Source of the DNA: Nitrosomonadales bacterium
GTDB lineage: Bacteria > Pseudomonadota > Gammaproteobacteria > Burkholderiales > Gallionellaceae
DNA: 5,418 bases
Direction of reading: 5' to 3'
NCBI GenBank assembly: GCA_016218465.1
Contig: JACREA010000171.1
Location: 1 to 5,418 of the forward strand
Part shown: piece after piece, positions 5,230-5,418 of the stretch
How the letters are laid out: each line of letters begins with the position of its first letter
How positions within the stretch are numbered: position 1 is the stretch's first letter
Made by a program: the position numbers and the translations under genes
The notes under the pieces: model-generated
Told to the model about the DNA's origin: nothing
Seen by the model: only the letters and a program-made list of their open reading frames with translations
Database searches by the model: none

Positions 5230-5418
5230 TTGGTTTGCATGCTTTCAGTAATATGATGTTTTCGGTGATTATTGCAGAAATGAAAATTTCGGAGAAGTTT
5301 TACTTTAAGTGGACTGAATATTTGAACATGTTTGAAATGGCCGTCATTTTTTGGGCTACCTGAGAGATAAAGCAGATACTGGCTCATCTGGACGAAGGGG
5401 ACAAGCTTGCCGCTTTAA
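5230..5418. other. AT-rich upstream region of rpiA, no supported gene
   Basis: From about 5250 to 5360 this stretch is clearly more AT-rich than the neighbouring genes, as expected for a promoter region. On the - strand AATAAT (5273-5268) is a possible rpiA -10 box, but the matching -35 position has only TTCTCC, so I do not call a promoter. Short reading frames exist on both strands: 27 codons on + from 5280, and 53 codons on - ending at 5226. Neither has a ribosome binding site or protein-like composition. The last 55 bases are richer in GC and open in one + frame, so a gene may begin or have ended just beyond the edge. Confidence 0.45.

Noticed and set aside
5321..5340. Near-tandem repeat TTTGAACATG / TTTGAAATGG
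   Set aside because: There are only two short imperfect copies in AT-rich DNA, with no further units and no sign of a regulatory array.
5226..5387. 53-codon - strand frame ending in an ATGA overlap with rpiA
   Set aside because: It has no ribosome binding site, unusual His/Lys/Asn/Phe-rich composition matching AT-rich non-coding DNA, and no family pattern. The overlap is probably chance.

Overview
The window looks like a stretch of ordinary chromosome from a Gram-negative proteobacterium. A betaproteobacterium of the Nitrosomonadales/Gallionellaceae type fits best. I infer this from a TolC-type outer-membrane protein, the rml sugar genes, the Proteobacteria-like RpiA, PhoU and Ppx sequences and the moderately GC-rich coding DNA. 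The lineage is a guess from gene style, not a database result. There are five complete genes, one gene tail cut by the left edge, and no sign of mobile elements, CRISPR, tRNA or rRNA.

Left half, + strand. Bases 1-141 are the last 46 codons of a TolC-family outer-membrane channel gene. A 163-base spacer (142-304) is rich in inverted repeats and has an AT-rich promoter-like stretch. It leads into rmlB (dTDP-glucose 4,6-dehydratase), and rmlD (dTDP-4-dehydrorhamnose reductase) follows with a 4-base GTGA overlap. These are steps 2 and 4 of dTDP-L-rhamnose synthesis, which supplies rhamnose for LPS or exopolysaccharide. Steps 1 and 3 (rmlA, rmlC) are not in the window.

Right half, - strand. Read in the direction of transcription the order is rpiA (ribose-5-phosphate isomerase A), a 68-base spacer, phoU (phosphate-signalling regulator), then ppx (exopolyphosphatase/pppGpp phosphohydrolase family). 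The phoU stop and the ppx GTG start share one base (TAGTG), so the two are very likely co-translated and tie phosphate signalling to polyphosphate breakdown. ppx and rmlD converge, with only 44 bases and no clear terminator between them. Bases 5230-5418, upstream of rpiA, are mostly AT-rich, with no gene I can support.

I do not see a new biological system here. The most interesting signal is in the rpiA-phoU spacer: two exact copies of the PhoB half-site CTGTCAT, facing opposite ways. One lies 10 bases plus a weak half-site upstream of a plausible -10 box for phoU. This suggests, but does not prove, phosphate-responsive control of phoU-ppx. The structured leader in front of rmlB is the second point worth checking.
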